The notes below the pieces were generated by a model, which was not told the origin of the DNA, did no database searches, and saw only the letters and a list, made by a program, of their open reading frames with translations. Positions 23,271-23,323 of a DNA stretch of 23,323 bases are shown one piece after another (position 1 is the first letter of the stretch; each line of letters opens with the position of its first letter). Location: positions 1-23,323 of the forward strand of contig CAZIWJ010000028.1 in assembly GCA_964542855.1 (NCBI GenBank). The letters run 5' to 3'. The stretch is from CAZIWJ01 sp964542855 (GTDB lineage Bacteria > Bacteroidota > Bacteroidia > Cytophagales > Cyclobacteriaceae). A program made the position numbers and the translations under genes.

Positions 23271-23323
23271 GTAAAAGAAGAAAAAACAGCGCCTCACAAC
23301 GCACATAACTTATTGCGGAGAAA

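Noticed and set aside
22809..23306. Several overlapping minus-strand ORFs of 67-105 aa with VYTRTRS-like sequence
   Set aside because: They are the same 104-bp repeat read in rotating frames (104 is not a multiple of 3); each ORF is a shadow of the array, with no consistent start or end.

Overview
The window looks like a chromosomal segment of a Bacteroidota bacterium, most likely Cytophagales-like. Reasons: moderate GC; AT-rich leaders without clear Shine-Dalgarno sequences; promoter -7 boxes of the TAnnTTTG type, best seen at pruA as TTG-N19-TACCTTTG; a Bacteroidota-type SHMT; a TatC with an extra periplasmic loop; a DUF6588-type exported protein; and an rbfA/FtsX-type permease pair. The genus cannot be fixed from the sequence.

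Layout: (1) 1-811 holds the 5' part of a low-molecular-weight phosphatase on the minus strand, a possible small companion ORF, and a roughly 500-base non-coding stretch. (2) 812-4397 carries, on the plus strand, alanine dehydrogenase, serine hydroxymethyltransferase and TatC, with a cluster of perfect palindromes between glyA and tatC. (3) 4387-5820 is a minus-strand multipass membrane protein that overlaps the tatC stop. (4) 6023-11332 is a plus-strand run of rbfA, a LolC/FtsX-like permease, a SNF2-family helicase and rnhB. (5) 11473-14120 carries, on the minus strand, pruA and a YjjG-like HAD nucleotidase; lpdA diverges at 14277 and ends in a textbook intrinsic terminator. (6) 15937-17486 is a pair of exported proteins (DUF6588-like plus an acidic protein), convergent with an exported metal-dependent amidohydrolase at 17554-18963. 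(7) 19216-22659 is a more accessory region: an orphan protein, a DinB-fold protein, a WYL-domain transcription factor and an all-helical protein of unknown function, with sparse intergenic DNA and a 112-bp nested inverted repeat just upstream of the WYL gene. (8) 22869 to about 23270 is a tandem array with a 104-bp period.

Most of the first 19 kb is ordinary housekeeping: amino-acid and central carbon metabolism (ald, glyA, pruA, lpdA), protein export (tatC), ribosome maturation (rbfA) and nucleic-acid maintenance (SNF2, rnhB). The less explained material is at the right end. The 104-bp array contains three roughly 21-bp TATAAAC-headed sub-repeats per unit, each carrying a short palindromic core, followed by helically phased A-tracts. 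Together with the palindromic elements around the WYL regulator and the 229-residue helical protein, it looks like protein-binding or structural DNA rather than coding sequence. No established defence, mobile or CRISPR system is visible.
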